Assembly: GCF_015354405.1 (NCBI RefSeq)
Contig: NZ_JADKYP010000003.1
Span: 248,001-312,000, forward strand
Reading direction: 5' to 3'
Length of the DNA stretch: 64,000 nt
From: Nocardia sp. BSTN01
Lineage (GTDB): Bacteria > Actinomycetota > Actinomycetes > Mycobacteriales > Mycobacteriaceae
Within the stretch, counting starts at the first letter, position 1. Each line of letters starts with the position of its first letter. The position numbers and the translations under genes were made by a program. The notes under the pieces are model-generated. The model worked only from the letters and a program-made list of their open reading frames with translations. It was not told the origin of the DNA and searched no databases. Below are positions 50,451 through 62,431 of the stretch, one piece after another.

Positions 50451-50771
50451 TCAGCGTTTCGGATCGACGATTTCCACATCGGCATCGATGAAGGGCTGGG
50501 CCGCATTCACATTCGGCGCCGGCTCGGGCTCGTCGACCAGCACATCGGGCTGGTCGCGCCCGGCGTTCACGTCGGCCGCCGCCTCCCGATCACGGTGTGC
50601 CGCAGCCGCGGCCTCCCGCATCTCGATGGCATCGGTGATCCAGTCACCGATTTCGCGCGTCACTTCCGAAACCGTGCCGGTAATGATCGTTGCGATATTG
50701 CCGACGTGCCGTGCCCCGGAGGATGTCAGCTCCTGGATCAGATCCTTGTTGCTCTCGAATTTTCCGATCAT
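50451..50771 (-). CDS. Small helical protein of the desaturase operon
   Basis: A 106-residue protein of unknown function. The N-terminal half is an amphipathic helix set (NKDLIQELTSSGARHVGNIATIITGTVSEVTREIGDWITDAIEM, read as short blocks), and the C-terminal half is acidic and disordered. Its ATG touches the stop of the desaturase gene with no gap, so it must be co-translated. A role as an accessory or regulatory peptide of the desaturase is inferred from position only. Confidence 0.6.
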   Translation of the reverse strand: MIGKFESNKDLIQELTSSGARHVGNIATIITGTVSEVTREIGDWITDAIEMREAAAAAHRDREAAADVNAGRDQPDVLVDEPEPAPNVNAAQPFIDADVEIVDPKR

Positions 50772-51926
50772 CTACCCGCCCACCTCGCTCGGCTCGACCT
50801 GCCGCTCTCGCATCACGATAACACCAGGCTGCGAGCCTTTCCCGACGATGGCCGGGGGAAGGGCGAGCTTGCAGATCTTGAGCCACACCGAGCCGACCTG
50901 TTTGCTGAACCGGCCGGTGTTGTAGGGCAGGCCGTACTTCTCGCACAGCGCGCGGACCTCGGGCGCGATCTCCGGATACCGGTTGGCCGGCAGATCCGGG
51001 AACAGGTGGTGTTCGATCTGGTGGGACAGGTTGCCCGACAGGATGTGGAACAGTTTGCTGCCGCTGATGTTGGCCGAACCGAGCATCTGCCGCACGTACC
51101 ACTCGCCGCGGGTCTCGTTCTCGGTCTCCTCTTCGGTGAACGTCTGTACGCCCGATGGGAAGTGTCCGCAGAAGATGATCGAGTACGCCCAGACGTTGCG
51201 CACCAGGTTGGCGGTCACGTTGCCGGCCAGGGTGGAGACGAACAGCGGGCCGCTCAGCAGCGGGAAGACGATGTAGTCCTTGAGCACCTGCCGGCCGGCC
51301 TTGCGGATCTGCCCCTTGGCGAGGCGTTTGATATCGGCCCACTTCCGCTTGCCCTTGACGATGTTGTCGGCCTCGAGATCGTGCAGCATCACGCCCCATT
51401 CGAACAACAGCATCAGCGCCAGCGCGTACACCGGGTTGCCCAGGTAGTACGGATTCCACTGCTGGCTCTCGTCGATGCGCAGCACGCCGTAGCCGATGTC
51501 GCGGTCGCGGCCGTGGATGTTGGTGTAGGTGTGGTGCATGTAGTTGTGCGAATGCTTCCACTGATCGGCCGGGCACACCGTATCCCATTCGAACACACGG
51601 GAATTCAGGCCCGGTTCACGCATCCAGTCCCACTGGCCGTGCATGACGTTGTGGCCGATCTCCATATTGTCCAGAATCTTGGACAGGCTCAGCGCCGCCA
51701 CCCCGGCCAGCCAGAACGGCGGGAGGAAGCCCAGGTACATCAGGCCGCGCCCGGCGATCTCGAAACCGCGCTGCGCCTTGATGATCGAGTAGATGTATTC
51801 GCGGTCGCGCTCCCCCAGATCGGCGGTGATGCGGTCGCGCAGTGCGTCCAGTTCCCGGCCGATCTCGGCGACCTGTTCCGGTGACAGGACCAGCGGCCCG
51901 TTCTCGGTTTCGGTGAGTATGGTCAT
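50772..51926 (-). CDS. desA3: Fatty acid/acyl-CoA desaturase (DesA3-like)
   Basis: A 384-residue membrane di-iron desaturase of the mycobacterial DesA3 type (stearoyl-CoA Delta9). The three His boxes are GHNVMHGQW, HSHNYMHHTYTN and HQIEHHLFP, and hydrophobic segments lie between them. It receives electrons from the reductase encoded directly upstream (51971), as in the M. tuberculosis Rv3229c-Rv3230c pair. ATG 51926 follows AGGGGAG. The long upstream in-frame extension is dropped because it overlaps the end of the reductase gene. Confidence 0.92.
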   Translation of the reverse strand: MTILTETENGPLVLSPEQVAEIGRELDALRDRITADLGERDREYIYSIIKAQRGFEIAGRGLMYLGFLPPFWLAGVAALSLSKILDNMEIGHNVMHGQWDWMREPGLNSRVFEWDTVCPADQWKHSHNYMHHTYTNIHGRDRDIGYGVLRIDESQQWNPYYLGNPVYALALMLLFEWGVMLHDLEADNIVKGKRKWADIKRLAKGQIRKAGRQVLKDYIVFPLLSGPLFVSTLAGNVTANLVRNVWAYSIIFCGHFPSGVQTFTEEETENETRGEWYVRQMLGSANISGSKLFHILSGNLSHQIEHHLFPDLPANRYPEIAPEVRALCEKYGLPYNTGRFSKQVGSVWLKICKLALPPAIVGKGSQPGVIVMRERQVEPSEVGG

Positions 51927-51970
51927 AGCTGTTCTCCCCTTTCGAATTTCGGTGCGACTTTCGGTGCGAC

Positions 51971-53080
51971 TCAGATCTCGATGTCGACGTCGCCGACCGC
52001 GGCGCTGACGCACAGCTGGATCGGCTGGTCGGGATCGCTGTCCAGTTCGCCACTGCGCAGGTTGCGGGTGCAGCCGGACCGCTTGACCGCCGTGCAGGAG
52101 AAGCAGATGCCCATCCGGCATCCGAACTCCGGCGTCAAACCGGCCGATTCGGCCTGCTCGAGCAGACTCGCACCGGTGTTCTCCGACTGCGCGCCACTCA
52201 CCGAGAAGGTGGTGACGCCCTCGACGTCGGTGGTGTCGGCCGGCGCGGCGGTGAGGACGAATTCCTCACTGTGCAAGCGGTCGTCGAGATCCTCGGCCTG
52301 GTAGATGCGACGCACGGACTCCATCAGCGGCGGCGGGCCGCAGACGTAGGTCTGCGCCGTCGCGAAGAACGGCGCGATGCGTGACAGCTCGTCGTAGTCG
52401 AGGAACTTCGCGCCGGGCACGACCGCACAGCTCCACGGCGCGCCGTCCAGCCGCTCCGACCGGGCGAGTTCGGGATAACCGAGCACGACGTCGACGTTGT
52501 CGTGGCGACGGGCGATATCCGCGAGCAGTTCCCGGTGCGGCACCTCCTCGGGCGAGCGGGCATAGTGCAGAAACACCACGTCGCCGCGGTACCCCTCGGC
52601 CACGAGCGTGGACAGCATCGACAGCACCGGCGTGATACCGCTACCACCGCTGATCAGCACCACCTTGTCCGGCCGCTGTTCCGGCAGCCGGAACACTCCG
52701 GAAGCGGGCGCGAGGTCCACGACCATCCCCCGCTTCGCGTGCCGGTGCAGATACCGCGACACCAGCCCCTCCGGATGCGCCTTCACGGTCAGCGTGAGGG
52801 TGCGGCGCGGTCCGGCCTCGGCATCGATCGGCGAATAGCACCGGGTGTGCTTCACCCCGTCGATCACCACGCCGACCTGCACGAACTGGCCGGCCTCGTG
52901 GCCGGCCCACTGCCGGGTCGGACGGAGTGTGAGGGTCACCGAACCGGGCACCGACCGATCCACGCCGATGATCTCGGCCCGCATATCGCGCAGCGTCAGT
53001 GTCGGTCGCACCAACTCCAGATACCGGTCGAGCGGGTGCGGCGAGGTCAGTGTCTGGACCAGATCGAGCAGTCCCACCAT
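51971..53080 (-). CDS. Ferredoxin-NAD(P)H oxidoreductase for desaturase (Rv3230c-like)
   Basis: A 369-residue flavoprotein. The FAD loop is RCYSPIDAE, the NAD(P) loop is GGSGITPVLSML, CGPPPLM follows, and the C-terminal plant-type [2Fe-2S] ferredoxin domain has the CRMGICFSC and later Cys pattern. It moves electrons from NADPH through FAD and 2Fe-2S to the DesA3 di-iron centre. ATG 53080 has GGGGAG upstream; 18 extra residues are possible from an earlier start. It opens the operon reductase - desaturase - small protein, divergent from a TetR gene. Confidence 0.92.
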   Translation of the reverse strand: MVGLLDLVQTLTSPHPLDRYLELVRPTLTLRDMRAEIIGVDRSVPGSVTLTLRPTRQWAGHEAGQFVQVGVVIDGVKHTRCYSPIDAEAGPRRTLTLTVKAHPEGLVSRYLHRHAKRGMVVDLAPASGVFRLPEQRPDKVVLISGGSGITPVLSMLSTLVAEGYRGDVVFLHYARSPEEVPHRELLADIARRHDNVDVVLGYPELARSERLDGAPWSCAVVPGAKFLDYDELSRIAPFFATAQTYVCGPPPLMESVRRIYQAEDLDDRLHSEEFVLTAAPADTTDVEGVTTFSVSGAQSENTGASLLEQAESAGLTPEFGCRMGICFSCTAVKRSGCTRNLRSGELDSDPDQPIQLCVSAAVGDVDIEI

Positions 53081-53113
53081 GCGGTTCTCCCCAGCCTTCG
53101 TCGTTTGATCGCG

Positions 53114-53153
53114 TGCACCTTTTTCGGTGCACATCTGTACACTGAACTAGTGT
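53114..53153. promoter_or_regulatory. Two dyads in the desaturase/tetR divergent promoter
   Basis: TGCACC (53114-53119) and GGTGCA (53126-53131) flank TTTTTC. ACACT (53139-53143) and AGTGT (53149-53153) flank GAACT. Both lie between the two divergent starts and are candidate operators for the TetR protein. Confidence 0.45.
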
Positions 53154-53225
53154 GCCTGGCGGTACCGCAATAGTTCAACCTGCATCTGGTGTGACCGATG
53201 CAACATCTCCCCGAATGGACCCATC

Positions 53226-53867
53226 GTGAACGGATGTATGCTCAGCGAGATGAGCGAGCAGGCCGAAACCCGAGTCGAGCGCAAGGAGCGCACGCGGCGA
53301 GCGCTGCTGGACGGCACGCTGGCCCTGGCTGCCGAGCGCGGATTCGCGGCACTGAGCCTGCGTGAGGTCGCCCGCTCGGCCGGGATCGTGCCCACCGCCT
53401 TCTATCGCCACTTCGATTCCCTCGACGAATTGGGAACCACCCTGGTCGACGAGGGTGTGCGCCAGCTGCGCCTGGCGCTGCGGCACTTGCGCCGCACCCC
53501 GGACGCGCGCCTGGCCGAAACGGTGCGATTCGTCTTCGCGCAGATCGCCGGCCGCGAGGACCTCTACGGCTTCCTGATCCGCGAACGCCACGGCGGCGCA
53601 CCGGCGCTACGCACCGCGATCGCCTCCGAAATGCAGTTGATCACAAGGGAATTGGTGGTCGACATGTCGCGAATCCCCGCACTGGACGCCTGGCCGACCG
53701 ATGATCTGGAACTGGCCGCCGACCTGATCGTCTCCACCGTCGCCGACCACATCGCCGACTTCGTCGCCGCCCCGCTACGCGAGCGCCCCCTCGTCGTCGA
53801 CCGCACCGTCGGCCAGGTCCGAATGATCGCCCTCGGCATGGCCGCCTGGAAACCCCACACCGCCTGA
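53226..53867 (+). CDS. TetR-family regulator, likely of the desaturase operon
   Basis: A 213-residue TetR protein with HTH around residues 22-68 (RTRRALLDGTLALAAERGFA, SLREVARSAGIVPTAFYRHF). It is divergent from the desaturase operon, as in the FabR/DesT-type regulators of unsaturated fatty acid synthesis. It may sense acyl-CoA. In-frame starts at 53226 (GTG), 53238 and 53250 are all possible, as none has a good SD. Direct regulation of the desaturase operon is inference. Confidence 0.87.
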   Translation: MNGCMLSEMSEQAETRVERKERTRRALLDGTLALAAERGFAALSLREVARSAGIVPTAFYRHFDSLDELGTTLVDEGVRQLRLALRHLRRTPDARLAETVRFVFAQIAGREDLYGFLIRERHGGAPALRTAIASEMQLITRELVVDMSRIPALDAWPTDDLELAADLIVSTVADHIADFVAAPLRERPLVVDRTVGQVRMIALGMAAWKPHTA

Positions 53868-54020
53868 ACGCCCCTCATACAGAAGGACGCCCCGCGGGCC
53901 TCGCGGCCGTGCGAGGCGCCCTTCCCGTATCCGAGATAGTGCAGAGCACCGCGGGTGATGATACAGAAAACGGCACGTGCTCACAGGGTTCTCGCAGTTC
54001 CGGCTCCCCTGGGCGGGAAT

Positions 54021-54036
54021 ATGCACCACGTTGCAT
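54021..54036. promoter_or_regulatory. Candidate PadR operator
   Basis: ATGC-N8-GCAT (ATGCACCACGTTGCAT) has the 4+8+4 geometry of known PadR operators (ATGT-N8-ACAT). It lies 30 bp upstream of the padR start, which suits autoregulation. Confidence 0.5.
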
Positions 54037-54066
54037 AGTACAGCGGGTATCGGTTAACCTCACGGC

Positions 54067-56724
<2,658 letters not shown>

Positions 56725-56725
<1 letters not shown>

Positions 56726-57327
56726 TGGCGATCCTCACCCGGCTCGGTTTACCCGGCGACGAGAAAGCCTGGGCCGCATTGGGTTTCGTGGCCGAGAACC
56801 AGATGATGCGAATCGGGCGGATCTCCTGCACGCTCGGAGTCGGCACCGGCTGGGGGTTCGAGGGCATCGAGGCCGACGCGGCGACACTGGGTGTGCCGGA
56901 ACTGCTGCACGATGTGGAGACCGAGTCGGCCCATCCCAACGGGGTGACGTTCGTCGATCACGTCGTCTACTGGGTGCCGGATCTGGACGAATCCGTCGCC
57001 GCACTGAACGCCGTACTGGGAACCGGCCCGCGGCGGCGCTTCCACCCGCGCGGCCCGGAAGGCCCGGAAATGGCCTTCTACCGGGTCGACGAGGCGTTCC
57101 TGGAGGTCGTTTCCGCCCCCATCGAGCGGCCCGCGCTGGTCGGCGTCGCCTTCGGCACTCCGGATCTCGACGCCACGGTGGCCGCGGTCCGTGCGGCCGG
57201 TGGCCCGGTCGGTGATCCGAAGCCGGCGGTGCAGGGCGGACGAATCGCCGGGGTGTGGCACGGGCATATCGACTGGGGTGTCGCCTTCCTCGAGCCCAAG
57301 CCCCGCGGCGAGGCGAAGTCCGGCTAG
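56725..57327 (+). CDS. VOC/glyoxalase-like protein
   Basis: A 200-residue protein with a vicinal-oxygen-chelate-like half in residues 72-200: VDHVVYWVPDLDESVAALNAV, MAFYRVDEAFLEVVS, GVAFGTPDLDATVAAVRAAGG, WGVAFLEPKP. The first 70 residues do not match any motif I know. It is translationally coupled to fadH (TGATG) and may handle a dienoyl-CoA derivative. Metal ligands are not clear, so catalysis is not assigned. Confidence 0.7.
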
Positions 57328-57338
57328 GCTCGGCGACC

Positions 57339-58130
57339 GTGAGCTTGCCTGCACCCACTGCCGACAACCGTGCCGTCGTCACCGGAGCATCCTCCGGAAT
57401 CGGAACCGCTCTGGCCGAGGAGCTCGCCAAACGGGGCTATTCGGTCATCCTGGTCGCCCGGCGTGGCGATCTGCTCGCCGAGCTGGCGCAGCGACTGACC
57501 GACACCTACGGGGTGACCGCCGAGGTTCGCGCGGTGGACCTGTCCGATCGTGAACAGCGCTCCCCGCTGGTGGCCGAGTTGGCCGGTCGTGAGATCGCCA
57601 TCCTGTGCAACAACGCCGGTGTCGCCACCTTCGGCGCCGTCGCCGACCTGGACGCCGACGTCGAACGCTCGGTGATGGAACTGAACGCGGTCGCGGTCCA
57701 CGATCTGACCCTGGCGGTGCTGCCCGGCATGCTCGCCCGCGGCGGCGGCATCCTGATCACCGGTTCGGCGGCCGGGAACATGGCCATCCCCAACAACGCC
57801 ACCTATGCCGCGACCAAGGCCTTCACCAACACCTTCTCCGAATCGCTGCGCGGCGAACTGACCGGCAGCGGCGTGCACGTCACGCTGCTCGCGCCGGGCC
57901 CGGTACGCACCGACAACCCCGATCAGGACGAGGTCGGCAGCAAGATTCCGGATTTCATCTGGGTGTCGGCCGCCTACACCGCGAAAATCTCCATCGACGC
58001 CTTGGCGCGCAACAAGATGCGCGTCGTTCCCGGCCTGATCAGCAAGGGTATGAGCGTCGCCGGCCAGTACGCGCCGCGGGCGCTCACCGCGCCGATCGTC
58101 GGCTCGTTCTACAAGAAGCTGGCGGGCTGA
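57339..58130 (+). CDS. cmrA: SDR, mycolate reductase A (CmrA)
   Basis: A 263-residue SDR that follows M. tuberculosis CmrA (Rv2509) along its whole length: VVTGASSGIGTALAEELAKR, ILCNNAGVATFGAV, NAVAVHDLTLAVLPGM, ITGSAAGNMAIPNNATYAAT, KAFTNTFSESLRGEL and RNKMRVVPGLISKGMSVA. It reduces the beta-keto group in the last step of mycolic acid synthesis, which marks the host as a mycolata. Catalytic Ser lies in SGSAAG-like TGSAAG and Tyr/Lys in YAATK. GTG 57339 is the chosen start. A PLP decarboxylase gene and then DUF853 and orn follow. Confidence 0.88.
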   Translation: MSLPAPTADNRAVVTGASSGIGTALAEELAKRGYSVILVARRGDLLAELAQRLTDTYGVTAEVRAVDLSDREQRSPLVAELAGREIAILCNNAGVATFGAVADLDADVERSVMELNAVAVHDLTLAVLPGMLARGGGILITGSAAGNMAIPNNATYAATKAFTNTFSESLRGELTGSGVHVTLLAPGPVRTDNPDQDEVGSKIPDFIWVSAAYTAKISIDALARNKMRVVPGLISKGMSVAGQYAPRALTAPIVGSFYKKLAG

Positions 58131-58275
58131 TCAGCAGGGTGTCAGGGCGGCGTCAGGATCGCGGCGCCGCCGGTCAAGACGGCGTATCGAGACGGTTCCG
58201 GCGCCTGTCACCGGCGTAGTCCTGACAGTGACCCCCGCAGTCGAGGAGAAAGCGGGGCACCACAGGAGACACGCC

Positions 58276-59619
58276 GTGACGTTGCTCGAGATCTTCCCGT
58301 CCCTGCGTTCGGGGATGGCGTCCCCGCGCCTGGACACCACCGTCTGGCCGTGCCGGACGCACTACGACGAACTGGGCCGCATCACCGTCGACGGGGTCGC
58401 CCTCGATGATGTCGCCGACCGCTACGGCACACCGACCTATGTGATCGGTGAAACCGAGATCCACACCCGCTGCCGGTCGTACCGCGCACACTTCCCGGAT
58501 GCCGAAATCGTCTACGCCGCAAAGGCTCTGCTGACCCGCACCATCGCCGGGCTGGTCGCCGACGAGGGCCTCGGCATCGACGTGTGCTCGGCCGGCGAAC
58601 TGGCGATCGCGCTGTCGGCCGGGGTGGATCCGCGGCGAATCATGCTGCACGGCAGCGGGAAACCTTTCGCCGAACTGGAATACGCGGTCGGCGCCGGTGT
58701 GGGGCGGATCGTGCTCGACTCGCTCACCGAGGTGAGTTTGCTGGGCACGGTCGTCGAGCGGCCGCAGCAAGTGCTGCTGCGCCTGACTCCCGACATCGAC
58801 GTGCACGGACGTCCGGTCGTGCGCACGGGGGTCAGCGATCAGAAATTCGGCTTCGCCCCGCACGACGGGACCACCGAGGAGGCGATCCGGGCGATCATCG
58901 ATCATCCCCTGCTGGATCTGCGCGGCTTCCACTGCCACCTCGGCTCGCAAATCCACGACCCCGACCATTACGGGGAAGCCGTGCGGCGGCTCATCGCGCG
59001 GATGGCCGAGGTCCGGCACGACTACGGCGTATTGCTGACTCAGCTCGATCTGGGCGGCGGCCATGCGGTGGCCTACCGCGCCGGCGACGCGGAACTGAAT
59101 CTGTCCGAACTGGCCGACATCATCGACGACTCCTTGGACGCGGCGTGCGCGCGACATCGCTTCCCCCGTCCGGTGATCGCGATGGAACCGGGTCGCGGCA
59201 TCGTCGCCCGCGCGGGCGTGACGATCTATCGCGTGACGGCGATCAAGCATGTCCCGGGCGGCCGGACGTTCGTGATCGTGGACGGTGGCATGAACGACAA
59301 TCCGCGGGTCGCCCTCTACGGGGCTCGCTACGACGCCGTGGTGGCGGGCCGGCACCCCACCGGTCCGACCGTCACCGCCACCGTGGCCGGACGCTACTGC
59401 GAGGCCGGTGACATCCTCGCCACCGATATCCGCCTACCCGCCGATCTGCATGTCGGTGAGCTGCTGGCCGTGCCGTGCACCGGCGCCTACCACCACAGCC
59501 TGGCCTCGGCCTACAACGGTGTGGGGCGGCCGCCGATCGTCGCGGTCCGTGACGGCCGGATGCGGGAGCTGGTGCGGCGCGAGACCGTGGAGGATCTATC
59601 GCTCCGCGATCGGGGCTGA
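58276..59619 (+). CDS. LysA-like PLP-dependent decarboxylase
   Basis: A 447-residue fold-type III PLP decarboxylase of the diaminopimelate/ornithine family. YAAKALLT has the PLP Lys, then HCHLGSQI, EPGRGIVARAG, the active-site Cys in RYCEAGDILATD (usually CESGD) and PCTGAYHHSLASAYN. GTG 58276 has AGGAG 7 nt before it. It is inserted between cmrA and the DUF853 gene, where M. tuberculosis has no such gene, and housekeeping lysA is normally next to thrA/argS. It may be a paralogue with other substrate use. Confidence 0.83.
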   Translation: MTLLEIFPSLRSGMASPRLDTTVWPCRTHYDELGRITVDGVALDDVADRYGTPTYVIGETEIHTRCRSYRAHFPDAEIVYAAKALLTRTIAGLVADEGLGIDVCSAGELAIALSAGVDPRRIMLHGSGKPFAELEYAVGAGVGRIVLDSLTEVSLLGTVVERPQQVLLRLTPDIDVHGRPVVRTGVSDQKFGFAPHDGTTEEAIRAIIDHPLLDLRGFHCHLGSQIHDPDHYGEAVRRLIARMAEVRHDYGVLLTQLDLGGGHAVAYRAGDAELNLSELADIIDDSLDAACARHRFPRPVIAMEPGRGIVARAGVTIYRVTAIKHVPGGRTFVIVDGGMNDNPRVALYGARYDAVVAGRHPTGPTVTATVAGRYCEAGDILATDIRLPADLHVGELLAVPCTGAYHHSLASAYNGVGRPPIVAVRDGRMRELVRRETVEDLSLRDRG

Positions 59620-59667
59620 GCGGCAACAAATCTCGGTGCGAGGTCGAGTACCGTCCGGCGTCGATGC

Positions 59668-61392
59668 TCAGCGTTTGCGGGTGCCGAAGAGGCTGCGGCT
59701 GATCTCGCGACCCGCGGCCGAGGCCGCCGAACGCAGGAAACTCTTCACCGCCGGATTGCTCATGATCCGTTCCGCCGCCGAGACGTCCGGCTCCGGCGCC
59801 CGTCCGCCGGAGCCCTGCGGCACCGGCTGCGGTTCCGGCTCGGCCGCAACGACTTTCGCGGCCAGCATCTCGTAGGCGGATTCCCGGTCGACGGTGCGGC
59901 CGTACTTCTCGAACAGTGGGCTCGACTGCGCGCGCGAGCGGATGCCGTCCGCGCCGATGGTGTTCATCAGCGACCGCGGCGGCCGCAGCCGGGTCCAGGC
60001 CACCGGCGTCGGCGCACCCTGTTCGGACAGCACCGTGACGATCGCCTCGCCGATACCCAGTGTGGTGAGGGCGTTTTCGAGGTCGTAGGCGGCGGTCTTC
60101 GGGTAGGTGCGCACCGTTTTCGACAGCGCCTTCTGATCGTCCGGGGTGAACGCGCGCAGTGCGTGCTGGATCCGCGCCCCCAATTGCGACAGCACCGCGT
60201 TGGGCACATCGGTGGGCAATTGGGTGCAGAAGAACACGCCGACGCCCTTGGAGCGGATCAGTTTCACCGTCTGCTCGACCTGCTCCAGGAACGCCTTGGA
60301 CGCGTCGGCGAACAGCAGATGCGCCTCGTCGAAGATGAACACCAGCTCGGGTTTGTCGACATCGCCGACTTCGGGCAGGGTCTGGAACAGGTCGGCCAGC
60401 ACCCACATGAGGAAGGTGGAGAACAGCACCGGCCGCGCCGCCTGCGATCCGAGTTCGAACAGCGTGATCACGCCCTGTCCGCCGGCGGTCCGCAACAGAT
60501 CGGCGGGGTCGAGTTCCGGCTCACCGAAGAAGGTGTCGCCGCCGTCGGCCTCCAGATTCACCAAGGCACGCAGGATCACCCCGGCCGTCGCGGCCGACAC
60601 CCCGCCGATCCCCTTCAGATCCTCCTTCCCCTCCGGACTGGTCAGATGCTGGATCACCGAACGCAGATCCTTCAGGTCCAGCAGTGCCAGTCCGCGGGTG
60701 TCGGCCCAGTGGAAGATCAGACCGAGGGTGGATTCCTGAGTCTCGTTGAGCCCCAGCACTTTAGCGAGCAGAATCGGACCGAACGAGGTGATGGTCGCGC
60801 GAATCGGCACGCCGATTCCCTCGGTGCCGAGAGAGACGAAGTCGGTCGGGAATCCGTGCGGCGCCCAGTCGGCGTCACCGGTCTGCGCGGCCCGGGCGGC
60901 GAGCTCGTCGTTCGATTCGCCCTGCTGCGCCAGCCCCGACAGATCACCCTTCACATCGGCGAGCACCACGGGGACCCCTGCCGCGGACAACTGTTCGGCG
61001 ATGCCTTGCAGGGTCTTGGTCTTACCGGTTCCGGTGGCGCCGGCGACGAGACCGTGGCGGTTCAGCGTGCGCATCGGAATCCGTACCCGCGCGGCCGGAT
61101 CGATCTCCCCGTCGACGACGACCGCGCCCAGTTCCAGCGCCGCCCCTTCGAAGGCGTAACCCGCCGCGATCTGTTGTGCGATCGAATTCGTCTCGCCGGC
61201 AAGCGGTTCCGCGTCGGCAGTCGCTGTCGGCGTAGCGGAATCGGCCGGTTTCGCAGCGGTGGCCGGTTCGGCGGCGGCTTCGGCCTCGGCCGCCTCCGCC
61301 GCGGCCGCCGCTTCGGCCGCGACCCGAGCCGCTTCCTCGGCCGCCTTGCGCGCGGCCGCCGCCTTCGCCGCTTTGTCCTCGGAACTGGTCAT
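59668..61392 (-). CDS. DUF853/HerA-like ATPase (Rv2510c-like)
   Basis: A 574-residue ATPase. The first 95 residues are Ala/Glu-rich coiled or disordered sequence. Walker A is GATGTGKT near 117, Walker B is VFIFDEAHLL near 352, and KGVGVFFCTQLPTDVPNAVL and LGARIQHALRAFTPDDQKA follow, all in the DUF853 (HerA-C-like) order. The C-terminal tail is SLFGTRKR. Rv2510c stands in the same place in M. tuberculosis. ATG 61392 follows GGAGG. A DNA-processing or replication-linked role is only implied by the HerA relationship. Confidence 0.9.
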   Translation of the reverse strand: MTSSEDKAAKAAAARKAAEEAARVAAEAAAAAEAAEAEAAAEPATAAKPADSATPTATADAEPLAGETNSIAQQIAAGYAFEGAALELGAVVVDGEIDPAARVRIPMRTLNRHGLVAGATGTGKTKTLQGIAEQLSAAGVPVVLADVKGDLSGLAQQGESNDELAARAAQTGDADWAPHGFPTDFVSLGTEGIGVPIRATITSFGPILLAKVLGLNETQESTLGLIFHWADTRGLALLDLKDLRSVIQHLTSPEGKEDLKGIGGVSAATAGVILRALVNLEADGGDTFFGEPELDPADLLRTAGGQGVITLFELGSQAARPVLFSTFLMWVLADLFQTLPEVGDVDKPELVFIFDEAHLLFADASKAFLEQVEQTVKLIRSKGVGVFFCTQLPTDVPNAVLSQLGARIQHALRAFTPDDQKALSKTVRTYPKTAAYDLENALTTLGIGEAIVTVLSEQGAPTPVAWTRLRPPRSLMNTIGADGIRSRAQSSPLFEKYGRTVDRESAYEMLAAKVVAAEPEPQPVPQGSGGRAPEPDVSAAERIMSNPAVKSFLRSAASAAGREISRSLFGTRKR

Positions 61393-61562
61393 CGCCGATC
61401 CTCCGTCGCCCTGCCCACCGCTGCCGACACCACTGGAATCACGCATACACCTGGGCAAAACTGTAGCGGGAGGTTTGCCGAAAGGCGGCTGCAACGGGCC
61501 GGATGGCGCGCATCCGGTGCGGTCGGTCCGATTCGCACCGTCCGCGCACTAAGGTTGCCGGG

Positions 61563-62201
61563 GTGTCCGACAAACTGATGGTGTGGATGGATTGCGAGAT
61601 GACCGGCCTGCGCCTGGACAGCGACAAGCTGATCGAGGTGGCCGCGCTCGTAACCGATAGCGATCTCAATATCCTCGGCGACGGCGTCGATATCGTCATC
61701 CACGCCGACGATGACGCGTTGGCGGCGATGCCGCCGGTGGTGCAGGAAATGCACGCCAAATCCGGCCTCACCGAGGAGGTGCGCCGCTCCACGGTCACCA
61801 TGGAACAGGCGCAGCAGCAGGTTCTCGACTACGTGCGCGAGTGGGTTCCCACCCCCGGCACCGTGCCGCTCGCCGGCAATTCCATCGCTACCGACCGCGG
61901 CTTCATCGCCCGCGACATGCCCGAACTCGACGCCCACCTGCACTACCGGATGATCGATGTGAGCTCCATCAAAGAACTGTGCCGGCGCTGGTATCCGCGC
62001 ATCTACTTCGGCCAGCCGGAGAAGGGCCTGGCCCACCGCGCCCTCGCCGATATCGAGGAATCCATCCGCGAGCTGCGGTACTACCGGCGGACCGCGTTCG
62101 TTGCCGCTCCCGGACCCTCGACCGCCGAGATCGCGGAGATCGCCGCGCAGGTCAGCGCCGGTTCCACCGGCACCCAGCCGCCCGCCACACCCGCCGATTA
62201 G
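61563..62201 (+). CDS. orn: Oligoribonuclease
   Basis: A 212-residue DEDDh 3'-5' exonuclease that degrades 2-5-nt RNA and pGpG to mononucleotides. Motifs: [17 protein letters not shown] (DxE), [12 protein letters not shown] (Asp), and [13 protein letters not shown] (His/Asp). The C-terminal 25 residues are a non-conserved Ala/Pro/Thr tail. GTG 61563 is the chosen start. It is divergent from the DUF853 gene and upstream of tRNA-His, the same arrangement as in mycobacteria. Confidence 0.94.
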   Translation: MSDKLMVWMDCEMTGLRLDSDKLIEVAALVTDSDLNILGDGVDIVIHADDDALAAMPPVVQEMHAKSGLTEEVRRSTVTMEQAQQQVLDYVREWVPTPGTVPLAGNSIATDRGFIARDMPELDAHLHYRMIDVSSIKELCRRWYPRIYFGQPEKGLAHRALADIEESIRELRYYRRTAFVAAPGPSTAEIAEIAAQVSAGSTGTQPPATPAD

Positions 62202-62254
62202 GTTTCCCGGCGGTCTTCGCGCTACCATCTACCGCGCCGGTTGTTACCGGCAAT

Positions 62255-62328
62255 GGTGACCGTAGTTCAGTTGGTAGAGCACCAGGTTGTGATCCTGGCT
62301 GTCGCGGGTTCGAGTCCCGTCGGTCACC
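62255..62328 (+). tRNA. tRNA-His (anticodon GTG)
   Basis: The acceptor is GTGACCG/CGGTCAC with the extra G-1 (62255) opposite C73 (62328) that is typical of tRNA-His. The anticodon loop is TTGTGAT with GTG, and the T arm GCGGG/CCCGT carries TTCGAGT. It lies downstream of orn, as in M. tuberculosis. Confidence 0.96.
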
Positions 62329-62332
62329 CTGC

Positions 62333-62370
62333 AAGGGGCAGGTCCGGAAGAGATTCCGGACCTGCCCCTT
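62333..62370. terminator. 16-bp perfect stem-loop after tRNA-His
   Basis: Perfect 16-bp arms (62333-62348 and 62355-62370) enclose a 6-nt loop AGAGAT. It ends 62 bp before the stop of the convergent hydrolase gene, so it can end transcription in both directions. Confidence 0.8.
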
Positions 62371-62431
62371 CGTCATTGGTCCGAGTCTGTGATCCGAGTC
62401 CTCGACCTTCTGACCGGCCCGACCGGACGAC

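Noticed and set aside
53890-53935. Terminator after the second tetR gene
   Set aside because: Only a 7-bp GCCTCGC/GCGAGGC stem can be drawn, in a GC-rich stretch; not strong enough to call.
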